From NCBI GenBank assembly GCA_016703525.1, contig JADJBW010000015.1, positions 1 through 64,000 on the forward strand: a stretch of 64,000 bases of DNA. Reading direction: 5' to 3'. The notes under the pieces are model-generated. The model was not told where the DNA came from and made no database searches. It saw nothing but the letters and a program-made list of their open reading frames with translations. This stretch comes from Actinomycetota bacterium (GTDB lineage Bacteria > Actinomycetota > Acidimicrobiia > Acidimicrobiales > Microtrichaceae). The stretch's first letter is position 1. Each line of letters opens with the position of its first letter. The position numbers and the translations under genes are program-made. Of this stretch, positions 56,435 to 64,000 are shown one piece after another.

Positions 56435-59160
56435 CCCGGTTGGCGCCGAGCGTGTGGCGCCTGGCTCGAGCGGTGGCGCGCCGTGAGTGGCGGGTGATCG
56501 TAGCGGTCGGGCTGTTCGTGGCGGTCACCGCCGCCGGTGCCGCTGCGATCCTCGGTCGGAGTTCTGTGCAGGTGGTCTCACCCGAACGCGTGCGGGCGGC
56601 GTTCGCCGGTGGCGCCGACATGGTCGTGAGCGAGAACCCGGGCTCGATCATCTCGATGGGATCTCAGGTCGGGCCTCGCGGCGGCTGTTGCCCGGGTCCG
56701 GGTCTCTCGAACGCGGCGGCGCTTCGCGATCACCTCGATCTGCCGCGAGGCACGCGGTCGCTGACGGCCGACATCGTCGGGGTGCGGGTCGTCCGGCCGA
56801 CCGATGATCGATCGTCGGGCATGCTGACGCTCATCCAGATGGACCTGACCGATCCGCTGGCGCGCGGCATGTCGGCGGTGCGAGCCGGCCGACTTCCGAT
56901 GCGAGCCGGCGAGGTCGCGTTGACCGTTCCCCTCGTGGAGCAATCGCAGCGCCCCGGAACCGATCCTGCGGCAGATACCTGGGGGCCGGTCGCTCGCGAG
57001 GTGCAACGCACGGTCGGCGTTGGTGACCGCATCGAGCTCGTAGGCGTCGGCGCGGTGTCGGTGGTCGGCCGAGTCGCCGTACCGGTCGCGACCGACCTGG
57101 TCGGCTTTCCTTCGGCCCTGATCGCTGCTCCCGGAACGGTGCCGCTCCCCGGGTCATCCACTGCGGCGGCGGGGTCCCTCGTGCAATCGCGGGACGCCTT
57201 CGTGCTGCTGCGCTTGCCACTCGCATCGGACTGGGAGCCGAGCGATCGGTGGGGATACCGCACCGGGATCCGGACCCTCTCGGGAGCGCCGATGTCGCCC
57301 GAGGACGTCTCCGATCCGGCCGCAACCTGGCAGTTGCGTGCGGCCGCCATTGGGTCCAGCCCGGGGTGGCAACAGGGTCTCGCGCTCGCCGGGGGAGCGC
57401 TGGTGCTCGTCGCGAGCGGCGCGGGCGCCGCGCTGATGGCCCGTCGAACCGAGCGCGAGCGACGCATCCTTGCGCTGTCGGGAGCGTCGGCTGACGTGGG
57501 GACGCGTCTGCTGTGGCGCGTGGGGTTCGCAGTCGTCGCCCCGGCGGCGGTCGCCCTGCCGCTCGCCGTGTGGGCGACGCGCCCGACCGCTCGCGTCGAT
57601 CCAATCGTGGCCGCGACGGGGGATGGTTGGACGGTTGCGCTGGTCGCCGCGATCGTGCTGATCGCGATCGCGACCGTGGTCGCCTCGGTGTTCGCTTCGT
57701 ACACGAGAGCCGATCGGTCGTCTTCGCTCGGGTCGCTCGCGGTCATGGCGGTCCTGGCGGCGCTTGTGGCGTTCGTCGTGGAGGGGCTCATCCCGCAGGC
57801 CCTCGGGGGTGTGACCTCGCGGGGACGATCGATGCTCGTGGCGCTCGTCGCGGTGGTCGCGGCGCTGGGCGCCCAATGGGTGCTCCGCCGGGCGCTCCTT
57901 CGGCATCGGCCACGGGGCGCGGCGCTGCTCGCTGGTGGCAGGCCGCGGGCGGCGGTGCCAGGGGTGAGCGCAGCGGTGCTCCTGGCGATGGCGATGTGTG
58001 CCACGACTGTCCTCGGTGCGGCGTGGGACGCGACAGATGCGACAGGACAGCCGGCGTCGACTGCGCAGGCCGAGAACTCCGGCGCGGCGGGCTCGCATCG
58101 GGTCGCCGTGTCGACCGGGGTCGCATTCGGATGGTCGCGGTCGGGGATCGACGTGTCGGAGATCGGCCGGGCGTACCGCAGCGGTTTCCCGCTGGTGGGT
58201 GTCGGAGGCGCCGCGCAACTCTGCCTCACGAACCTGACGGCCGTCGCACCCACAGCGGGGAGCGTCGGCGAGGCCGACGGGCGCGGCAGCACCTGCCTGA
58301 CGGCGGACCTGGTGATGGTCGATCCCGCCGCGTTCGATCGGTTGCCGCCCGAATTCGGCTCGGCGCTGAAGGCGGGCTCGCCCGTTCCCTACTACTCGGG
58401 ACCGATGTCGGCCCAGCCAGAGGGTCTCACCTGGAGCGTCGCCGGGTCGGGTGATCCGCCGGCACCGCTCGGGGTGATCCGCCCCGCCATCACCCCGACC
58501 CAAGCGGGGAACGACCTGATCAACGTCGTCGGCTCCGGCCCGGCGGTGCTCATCGCCGGGCCGGAAGCATCGGCCTCGGGCGGCTCGTACGAGTTCGCGG
58601 CCCTGCCCCTGCCGGTGTCATGGCTCGGCGCAGACCCGGCGAGGAGCACGGCCGCCGACGTCGCTCGACGCTCGGCAGCGCTGCTGCGTCGTCTGGGATG
58701 GGCCCGCGAGACAATCGGGCTGTCGACGCCGTCGGCGAGCTCGGATCCGGAGCCCTCAGGTGCGAGCTGGTGGTTGGTCGCCGCCATCGCCGCGGTGGGT
58801 GCCTTCGTCGCTGCCGTTTCACTCTGGCTCGCCGGAGTCGAGCAGCGACCGCGCCGACGAGTGCTGCGATTGCAGGGCGCCTCGGATGCTCAGCTGCGTC
58901 GCGCCGACGTGGCTGCTGCGTTCATGCTGGCCGGCCCGGCGTTCGCCGCATCGATGGCCGTGCCCGCGCTCGGGCTTGCGCTCGGCGGTCAGGGGCTCTT
59001 CTTGCGCTCGGAGCGGATCATTCCCACCGTCGCCATTGTGCTGGCGTGTTTCACGGCGGCGCTGCTCGCCGGACAGTGGTGGGGCGGTCGCGGTGAGCGA
59101 CGGGCCGATCTGGATCGGCGCGAGGCGGCGGAGTTGGCGTCGACCCCGATCCGCCTCTAG
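56431..59160 (+). CDS. FtsX-like ABC permease
   Basis: A 909-residue membrane protein. One N-terminal helix (about 22-42) is followed by a long extracytoplasmic domain (45-310). Several helices follow (about 318-340, 365-385, 398-420, 435-455 and 510-530), then a second extracytoplasmic region and three C-terminal helices (about 780-880). GASADVGTRLLWRVGF and QGASDAQLRRADVAAAF resemble the two coupling regions of FtsX-like permeases. It has no known substrate. It precedes rpsJ by 97 bases. Confidence 0.8.
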   Translation: MTRLAPSVWRLARAVARREWRVIVAVGLFVAVTAAGAAAILGRSSVQVVSPERVRAAFAGGADMVVSENPGSIISMGSQVGPRGGCCPGPGLSNAAALRDHLDLPRGTRSLTADIVGVRVVRPTDDRSSGMLTLIQMDLTDPLARGMSAVRAGRLPMRAGEVALTVPLVEQSQRPGTDPAADTWGPVAREVQRTVGVGDRIELVGVGAVSVVGRVAVPVATDLVGFPSALIAAPGTVPLPGSSTAAAGSLVQSRDAFVLLRLPLASDWEPSDRWGYRTGIRTLSGAPMSPEDVSDPAATWQLRAAAIGSSPGWQQGLALAGGALVLVASGAGAALMARRTERERRILALSGASADVGTRLLWRVGFAVVAPAAVALPLAVWATRPTARVDPIVAATGDGWTVALVAAIVLIAIATVVASVFASYTRADRSSSLGSLAVMAVLAALVAFVVEGLIPQALGGVTSRGRSMLVALVAVVAALGAQWVLRRALLRHRPRGAALLAGGRPRAAVPGVSAAVLLAMAMCATTVLGAAWDATDATGQPASTAQAENSGAAGSHRVAVSTGVAFGWSRSGIDVSEIGRAYRSGFPLVGVGGAAQLCLTNLTAVAPTAGSVGEADGRGSTCLTADLVMVDPAAFDRLPPEFGSALKAGSPVPYYSGPMSAQPEGLTWSVAGSGDPPAPLGVIRPAITPTQAGNDLINVVGSGPAVLIAGPEASASGGSYEFAALPLPVSWLGADPARSTAADVARRSAALLRRLGWARETIGLSTPSASSDPEPSGASWWLVAAIAAVGAFVAAVSLWLAGVEQRPRRRVLRLQGASDAQLRRADVAAAFMLAGPAFAASMAVPALGLALGGQGLFLRSERIIPTVAIVLACFTAALLAGQWWGGRGERRADLDRREAAELASTPIRL

Positions 59161-59257
59161 GGTGGTCCGTCGCGCCGGACTCCCTCCCCGGCCGCACCTT
59201 GACAACGACGCCCGCTCACGCCGGCCGTCTCCGTGGGTCCTGACAGCGAGAAAAGAC

Positions 59258-59566
59258 ATGGCAGAGCAGAAGATTCGAATCCGACTGAAGGCCTACGACC
59301 ACGAGGTGATCGACCAGTCGACGCGCAAGATCGTCGAGACGGTCGTGCGCACCCAGGCCAAGATCAAGGGTCCGATCCCGCTGCCGACCGAGAAGCACCG
59401 GTTCACGGTGATCCGCTCGCCGCACAAGTACAAGGACTCTCGCGAGCACTTCGAGATGCGGATCCACAAGCGCTTGATCGACATCCTCGAGCCGACCGCC
59501 AAGACGATCGACTCGCTCAAGCGACTCGACCTGCCCGCAGGCGTCGACATCGAAATCAAGATCTGA
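59258..59566 (+). CDS. rpsJ: 30S ribosomal protein uS10
   Basis: uS10 (102 residues) also takes part in antitermination as NusE. IRIRLKAYDHEVIDQSTRKI, GPIPLPTEKHRFTV and RIHKRLIDILEPTAKTIDSL are conserved. In nearly all bacteria it heads the S10 operon; here a terminator follows at once. A perfect TTGACA (59199-59204) lies upstream but no clear -10 is paired with it. Confidence 0.96.
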   Translation: MAEQKIRIRLKAYDHEVIDQSTRKIVETVVRTQAKIKGPIPLPTEKHRFTVIRSPHKYKDSREHFEMRIHKRLIDILEPTAKTIDSLKRLDLPAGVDIEIKI

Positions 59567-59572
59567 GTCAGC

Positions 59573-59597
59573 AACGGCACCGGACTCCGGTGCCGTT
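59573..59597 (+). terminator. Terminator directly behind rpsJ
   Basis: An 11-base perfect stem (59573-59583 with 59587-59597) closes the loop ACT, seven bases after the rpsJ stop. It should separate rpsJ from the genes behind it. No T run. Confidence 0.75.
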
Positions 59598-59642
59598 GTC
59601 GCGTGTGCGCCGAGGGCGCGCAACGAGGGGGAACACGTCGTC

Positions 59643-60827
59643 ATGGACATCTCGGGCACCTGTGATGAGCGGTTCTCGCCGGTAAAGGCGGCGTTCACTG
59701 CGGCGTTCGAGCGCGGCGAGGAAGCCGGGGCCTCCGTCGCCGTGACGCTCGACGGCGAGTTCGTGGTCGATCTCTGGGCCGGCGATGCGGTGACGCCCGG
59801 CGGCGCCGGAGTCGCCGACGACGCCGAGGTGGTGCCGTGGCAGCGCGACACGATCGTCAACGTCTTCTCGCTCACCAAGACCATGGCCGCGACCTGCGTG
59901 CTGCTGCTGGCGGACGAGGGGGAACTCGACCTGGACGCGCCCGTCGCGTCGCTGTGGCCGGCCTTCGAGGCCGAGGGCAAACGCAGCGTGTTGGTGCGTC
60001 ACGTGATGGGCCACACTGCGGGGCTGTCGGGCTTCGACCCCGCCATCGCCCCCGCGGTGCTCTACGACCACGACCGGGTTGCCGAGCACCTGGCTCGCCA
60101 GCCGCTCTGGTGGGAGCCGGGCACGCTGTCGGGTTACCACGCGCTCACGCAGGGGTATCTCCTCGGCGAGGTCGTCCGCCGGGTCACCGGCGAATCGATC
60201 GGAGCGTTCTTCCGACACCACGTCGCCGAACCGCTGGGGGCCGACTTCCACATCGGGCTCCCCGAGTCGGAAGAACCGAGGGTCGGGCGCCTCATCCCGC
60301 CGCCGCCCGGCGATCCCGGGCGCGCCATCTCGCTGGGGGGTGCGGTCCTCGACGCCGATTCGATCGCGGTGCGCACGATGCTGAGCTGCCCCCTGACGGG
60401 GCGCGAAACCGGCGATCGGGCGTGGCGCGCGGCCGAGATCCCCGCAGCGGGTGGTACCGGCAACGCTCGCTCGGTCGCGATGGTCCATCGGGCGCTGGCG
60501 TGTGGAGGCACCGTCGACGGCGTCCGCCTCATGAGCGCTGCGGGTGTGGAGCGCGCGCTCGTACAGCAGGCCGACAACGTCGACCTCGTGCTCGGCACCA
60601 ACATGCGGATGGGCACCGGCTTCGGTCTGATGAACGACACCGTGCCGCTCAGTCCCAACCCTCGCGCCTGCTTCTGGGGCGGCTGGGGCGGCTCGCTCTC
60701 GGTCATCGACCTCGACGCGCGCCTGACCGTCAGCTACGTCATGAACCGCATGGCGTCCAACCTCGTCGGCGACCTGCGGGGTGCGTTGCTGGTGTTCGCG
60801 GCGTACGAGTCGCTCACGTCCCGCTGA
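59643..60827 (+). CDS. Class C beta-lactamase-like serine hydrolase
   Basis: A 394-residue member of the beta-lactamase/EstB family. The catalytic S-x-x-K is in NVFSLTKTMAATCVLLL, the Tyr motif is in LSGYHALTQGYLLGEVVRRV, and WGGWGGSLSV stands for the KTG/HTG element. There is no signal peptide, so it is cytoplasmic and probably an esterase or peptidase, not an antibiotic-resistance enzyme. Its place between rpsJ and rplC is very unusual. The ATG at 59643 lacks a strong ribosome site. Confidence 0.85.
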   Translation: MDISGTCDERFSPVKAAFTAAFERGEEAGASVAVTLDGEFVVDLWAGDAVTPGGAGVADDAEVVPWQRDTIVNVFSLTKTMAATCVLLLADEGELDLDAPVASLWPAFEAEGKRSVLVRHVMGHTAGLSGFDPAIAPAVLYDHDRVAEHLARQPLWWEPGTLSGYHALTQGYLLGEVVRRVTGESIGAFFRHHVAEPLGADFHIGLPESEEPRVGRLIPPPPGDPGRAISLGGAVLDADSIAVRTMLSCPLTGRETGDRAWRAAEIPAAGGTGNARSVAMVHRALACGGTVDGVRLMSAAGVERALVQQADNVDLVLGTNMRMGTGFGLMNDTVPLSPNPRACFWGGWGGSLSVIDLDARLTVSYVMNRMASNLVGDLRGALLVFAAYESLTSR

Positions 60828-60908
60828 GCCCGCGCGCTGCGCCGATCGCTTCGCGGGCGCCCGCCACCCCTGGACCCGGTGGCAGGCCCCGGGAGACGGC
60901 CAGGGGAA

Positions 60909-60938
60909 TTGGCTCCGGCCGGACGATGTGAGTACACT
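60909..60938 (+). promoter_or_regulatory. Promoter of the rplC ribosomal operon
   Basis: TTGGCT (60909-60914) and TACACT (60933-60938) lie 18 bases apart. The following 200 bases up to 61144 carry no gene and form the leader of rplC. It makes the rplC-rplV series independent of rpsJ. Confidence 0.6.
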
Positions 60939-61144
60939 CCTCAAGCCGTGCATCACGGGCAGACCTGCGAGTCGGCCGGATGCGCACCGCAAATCGACGT
61001 TCGGCAAGGCCCCTACGCGGGAACCGGTCGGCAAACCGAAGATCGCTCCGCCGGGCATTGCCGTGCGGAGCGTTCGCGTGAAGGGTTCCACTGCCGTTGC
61101 GTCCCCGCCCCGGTACGAACCCAGGAGCGAAAGAGACACTCGTC
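60939..61144 (+). other. Untranslated leader of rplC
   Basis: About 206 bases behind the promoter hold no convincing reading frame. GC-rich complementary segments around 61020-61080 could fold. An S10-type uL4-responsive leader is possible here but not recognised. Confidence 0.35.
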
Positions 61145-61786
61145 ATGGCGACGAAGACAATTGTTGGTGAAAAGGTCGGGATGACCCAGGTCTGGGACGA
61201 CGACAACAACGTCGTTCCCGTGACGGTCCTGCGCGTCACCCCGTGTCGGATCGTCCAGGTGAAGAGCCCGGAGACCGATGGGTACAGCGCACTGCAGGTC
61301 ACGTACGGCAATCGCGATCCTCGCAAGCTCAACAAGCCGGCGACAGGCCACTACGAGCGCGCGGGTGTCGACCCGGGCATTCGTCTGGTCGAACTCCGCG
61401 TCGACGACACCTCCGGGTATCAAGTCGGCCAAGAGATCAAGGTCGACGTGCTCGAGGCCGGCGAACGGGTCGACGTCACCGCCGTCAGCAAGGGCCGGGG
61501 CTTCGCCGGTGCCATGAAGCGCCACAACTTCAAGGGCCAGGGCGCCTCGCACGGCAACCACAAGAGCCACCGAGCCCCCGGGTCGATCGGCCAGTGCGCT
61601 ACGCCGGCCCGTGTGTTCAAGGGCGTGCGAATGGCCGGCCGCATGGGCGCCGAGCGGGTGACCGTTCTGAATCTCAAGGTGGTCGAGGCCGACGTCGAGC
61701 GCGATCTGCTGCTCGTGAAGGGTGCGGTCCCCGGCCCCAAGGGCAGCCTCGTGCTGATCCGTGACGCCGTGAAGGGTGGTAAGTGA
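61145..61786 (+). CDS. rplC: 50S ribosomal protein uL3
   Basis: uL3 (213 residues) reaches the peptidyl transferase centre. VGEKVGMTQVWDDDNNVVPV opens it, and GFAGAMKRHNFKGQGASHGN with HRAPGSIGQCATPARVFKG is the conserved loop. The ATG at 61145 has GAGCGAAAGAG upstream. It overlaps rplD by TGATG. Confidence 0.96.
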   Translation: MATKTIVGEKVGMTQVWDDDNNVVPVTVLRVTPCRIVQVKSPETDGYSALQVTYGNRDPRKLNKPATGHYERAGVDPGIRLVELRVDDTSGYQVGQEIKVDVLEAGERVDVTAVSKGRGFAGAMKRHNFKGQGASHGNHKSHRAPGSIGQCATPARVFKGVRMAGRMGAERVTVLNLKVVEADVERDLLLVKGAVPGPKGSLVLIRDAVKGGK

Positions 61787-62421
61787 TGGCAACCGTCACC
61801 GTTCGTTCCCAGTCTGGTTCGGATCGCGGCACGGTCGATCTCGACGAGGCCACCTTCGGCATCGAGCCGAACGTGCCGGTCATGCACCAGGTGGTCGTCG
61901 CACAGCTTGCAGCACGCCGTGCCGGCACGCAGTCGACGAAGACCCGCGCCGAGGTCTCCGGAGGTGGTGCCAAGCCGTTCAAGCAGAAGGGCACCGGCCG
62001 GGCTCGTCAGGGTTCGACCCGCTCTCCGCAGTGGCGGGGCGGCGGTGTGGCCCTCGGGCCGAAGCCGCGCAGCTACGAGCAGCGCACCCCGAAGAAGATG
62101 AAGCGCCTCGCGCTTCGCTCGGCGCTGAGCGACCGAGCGGGCGACGACAAGGTCATCGTGGTCGATGCGTGGTCGTTCGATTCGCCGTCGACCAAGACCG
62201 CAGTCGAGGCGCTTGCCAAGCTCGGCGTCGAAGGCCGGGCGCTCATCGTGCTCGAGCCCACCGACGTGGCGGCATGGAAGAGCTTCCGCAACCTGCCATC
62301 GGTGCACGTGCTCACCATCGGTGAACTCAACACCTACGACGTGCTGGTCTCCGACTACGTCGTGTTCACGTCCGCCACGCTTCCCGGCGTGAGCCCGTCC
62401 GACTCGGAGGACGCACAGTGA
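61786..62421 (+). CDS. rplD: 50S ribosomal protein uL4
   Basis: uL4 (211 residues) lines the exit tunnel. GTQSTKTRAEVSGGGAKPFK and KGTGRARQGSTRSPQWRGGG form the tunnel loop. In E. coli it represses its operon; not tested here. The ATG at 61786 overlaps rplC, and the stop overlaps rplW by GTGA. Confidence 0.95.
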   Translation: MATVTVRSQSGSDRGTVDLDEATFGIEPNVPVMHQVVVAQLAARRAGTQSTKTRAEVSGGGAKPFKQKGTGRARQGSTRSPQWRGGGVALGPKPRSYEQRTPKKMKRLALRSALSDRAGDDKVIVVDAWSFDSPSTKTAVEALAKLGVEGRALIVLEPTDVAAWKSFRNLPSVHVLTIGELNTYDVLVSDYVVFTSATLPGVSPSDSEDAQ

Positions 62422-62711
62422 CCGATCCACACGACGTCATTATCCGCCCGGTGGTCAGCGAGAAGTCGTACAGCCTGATCGAGACGGGCGTGTACACCTT
62501 CGTGGTGGCCCCCGGCTCGTCGAAGGTGCAGATTCGCCAGGCGGTCGAGGCGATCTGGCCGGGCGTGAAGGTCGCCAAGGTCAACACGCTCAACCGCAAG
62601 GGCAAGACCCGCCGTGGGCGCCGCAGCGCGACACGGGTGAAGCTTCCCGACACCAAGCACGCGATCGTCACCCTTGCCCAGGGCGAGATCGAGATCTTCC
62701 AGGCAGGGTGA
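62418..62711 (+). CDS. rplW: 50S ribosomal protein uL23
   Basis: uL23 (97 residues) is the docking site of trigger factor and SRP at the tunnel exit. DVIIRPVVSEKSYSLIE and VAKVNTLNRKGKTRRG are typical. The start is a GTG at 62418. Eleven bases separate it from rplB. Confidence 0.95.
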   Translation: MTDPHDVIIRPVVSEKSYSLIETGVYTFVVAPGSSKVQIRQAVEAIWPGVKVAKVNTLNRKGKTRRGRRSATRVKLPDTKHAIVTLAQGEIEIFQAG

Positions 62712-62722
62712 GGTAGTCCAGC

Positions 62723-63559
62723 ATGGCACTCCGCAAGCGCAAACCGACGAGCCCCGGCCGTCGCTTCCAGACCGTCTCGGATTTCTCCGAGATCACCAAG
62801 ACCACACCGGAAAAGTCGCTTCTGGCACCCAAGCCGCGCACCGGTGGACGCAACAACTACGGGCGCAAGACCGCCCGCCACCGCGGCGGCGGTCACAAGC
62901 AGCAGTACCGCATCATCGACTTCAAGCGGAACAAGGACGGCGTGCCGGCCAAGGTCGCCGCCATCGAGTACGACCCGAACCGCACGTGTCGCATCGCCCT
63001 GCTGCACTACCTCGACGGCGAGAAGCGCTACATCCTCGCCCCGAAGGACATCAAGGTCGGCGACACGGTGCAGTCCGGCCAGGGATCCGAGATCCGTCCC
63101 GGCAACGCCCTGCCGCTGCGGTACATCCCCGTCGGCACCGTGATCCACAACGTGGAGCTTCGGGCCGGAAGCGGCGGCAAGATGGCTCGCTCCGCAGGGT
63201 CGTCCGTTCAGCTCGTGGCCAAGGAGGGCGGATTCGCAACCCTGCGACTTCCGTCGACCGAGATGCGCCGCGTGCCGATCGACTGTCGTGGGACGGTCGG
63301 TGAGGTCGGCAACTCCGAGCACGAGCTGCTCAAGATCGGCAAGGCCGGTCGCAACCGCTGGAAGGGTGTTCGTCCGCAGACCCGCGGTGTCGCCATGAAC
63401 CCCGTCGACCACCCACACGGTGGTGGCGAAGGCAAGACCTCGGGTGGTCGCCACCCGGTGTCGCCATGGGGCAAGCCCGAGGGTCGGACCCGCGACACCA
63501 ACAAGCCGTCCCAGCAACTCATCGTCCGCCGCCGTCGTACCCGCGGTTCACGCCGCTAA
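62723..63559 (+). CDS. rplB: 50S ribosomal protein uL2
   Basis: uL2 (278 residues) is essential for peptidyl transfer and subunit joining. GGRNNYGRKTARHRGGGHK and GVAMNPVDHPHGGGEG (with the conserved His) are intact. The end is basic. It is followed by rpsS after 17 bases with a GGGGAG site. Confidence 0.97.
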   Translation: MALRKRKPTSPGRRFQTVSDFSEITKTTPEKSLLAPKPRTGGRNNYGRKTARHRGGGHKQQYRIIDFKRNKDGVPAKVAAIEYDPNRTCRIALLHYLDGEKRYILAPKDIKVGDTVQSGQGSEIRPGNALPLRYIPVGTVIHNVELRAGSGGKMARSAGSSVQLVAKEGGFATLRLPSTEMRRVPIDCRGTVGEVGNSEHELLKIGKAGRNRWKGVRPQTRGVAMNPVDHPHGGGEGKTSGGRHPVSPWGKPEGRTRDTNKPSQQLIVRRRRTRGSRR

Positions 63560-63576
63560 GGGTCGGGGAGAAACTC

Positions 63577-63855
63577 ATGCCACGCAGTCTCAAGAAGGGC
63601 CCCTTCGTCGACGACCACCTGCTCCGCAAGGTCGACGTTCTCAACGAAGCCGGCAACAAGACCGTCATCAAGACGTGGTCCCGTCGGTCCACGATCATCC
63701 CCGACATGGTGGGCCACACCATCGCCGTGCACGACGGGCGCAAGCACGTGCCCGTGTACATCACGGAGTCGATGGTCGGTCACAAGCTCGGCGAATTCGC
63801 GCCGACCCGCACGTTCAAGTACCACGCCGGACAAGAGAAGTCGGGACGGCGCTGA
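63577..63855 (+). CDS. rpsS: 30S ribosomal protein uS19
   Basis: uS19 (92 residues) binds uS13 in the 30S head. MPRSLKKGPFVDDHLLRKV and WSRRSTIIPDMVGHTIAVHD are highly conserved. The ATG at 63577 has GGGGAG upstream. Its stop overlaps rplV by TGATG. Confidence 0.96.
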   Translation: MPRSLKKGPFVDDHLLRKVDVLNEAGNKTVIKTWSRRSTIIPDMVGHTIAVHDGRKHVPVYITESMVGHKLGEFAPTRTFKYHAGQEKSGRR

Positions 63856-64000
63856 TGACGTTCGGACTCAAGACCAACGAGCGGCCCGGCACCCGTGCCG
63901 AGCTCCGCTACGCACGGTTCAGCGCCTACAAGGCGCGTGAGGTGCTGAACCTCATCCGTGGCAAGACCGTCGCCGAGGCGGCCGCCATCCTCGAATTCAC
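63855..64000 (+). CDS. rplV: 50S ribosomal protein uL22, partial
   Basis: The first 48 codons of uL22 run to the window edge. ELRYARFSAYKAREVLNLIR and GKTVAEAAAIL are the typical N-terminal part. It continues the S10-type order (rplB, rpsS, rplV); rpsC should follow outside. Confidence 0.93.
   Translation, partial: MTFGLKTNERPGTRAELRYARFSAYKAREVLNLIRGKTVAEAAAILEF

Noticed and set aside
59643..60827. Beta-lactamase conferring antibiotic resistance
   Set aside because: It lacks a signal peptide and has the variant WGGWGGS third motif, closer to EstB-type esterases.

Overview
The window is high-GC actinobacterial chromosome. The gene order, the ribosomal protein types and the Acidimicrobiia-like RpoB/RpoC sequences suggest an Ilumatobacter-type member of Acidimicrobiia. 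This is inferred from protein character only; no search was run. Almost everything is vertically inherited housekeeping DNA, with a few unusual insertions.

Layout. (1) Positions 1-6.8 kb: the end of a surface-polysaccharide type cluster. On the minus strand are a PseC/DegT-like aminotransferase, a cupredoxin-like lipoprotein, a NodU-type carbamoyltransferase and a DUF5989 small membrane protein; on the plus strand are an NHL-repeat protein and a CPA2 cation/H+ antiporter. Most of these are broken by frameshifts. (2) 6.8-18.2 kb: an 11-gene complex I operon, nuoABCDHIJKLMN, without nuoEFG. It is followed directly by a MidA/NDUFAF7-type methyltransferase, a likely complex I assembly factor. (3) 18.2-25.9 kb: a family 2 glycosyltransferase, an orphan ParA, an M20 amidohydrolase, acetyl-CoA synthetase, HtpX, YajQ, tRNA-Tyr and a YbaK-type editing protein. 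(4) 25.9-32.6 kb: AMP nucleosidase followed by a branched-chain-amino-acid-type ABC transporter (livHMGF). The convergent livK appears to encode a circularly permuted binding protein, and LivH carries an extra extracytoplasmic domain. (5) 33.4-52.9 kb: the core expression cluster: tRNA-Thr, tRNA-Met, tuf1, rpmG, ECF sigma and zinc anti-sigma, tRNA-Trp, secE, nusG, rplKAJL, rpoBC, rpsLG, fusA, tuf2. (6) 52.9-59.2 kb: an insertion between tuf2 and rpsJ holding a pseudouridine kinase/glycosidase pair and a PadR-controlled ABC exporter-type system. (7) 59.2-64 kb: rpsJ, which has its own terminator; a class C beta-lactamase-like hydrolase; then rplC-rplD-rplW-rplB-rpsS-rplV under a separate promoter.

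Sequence quality matters for reading this window. In nuoI, rpoC and the pfkB-family gene the frame is restored by adding one base to a run of five G or C, which is the signature of homopolymer undercalling. tuf1 has a local 2-base deletion flanked by substitutions, and livF has lost its stop. rpoC cannot be dispensable, so these are probably base-calling or assembly errors. The same explanation may cover much of the damage in the first 6.8 kb, though real decay there cannot be excluded.

Functionally the window joins respiration (complex I plus its methyltransferase), transcription and translation machinery, purine and pseudouridine nucleotide turnover (amn, psuK/psuG) and two ABC systems.
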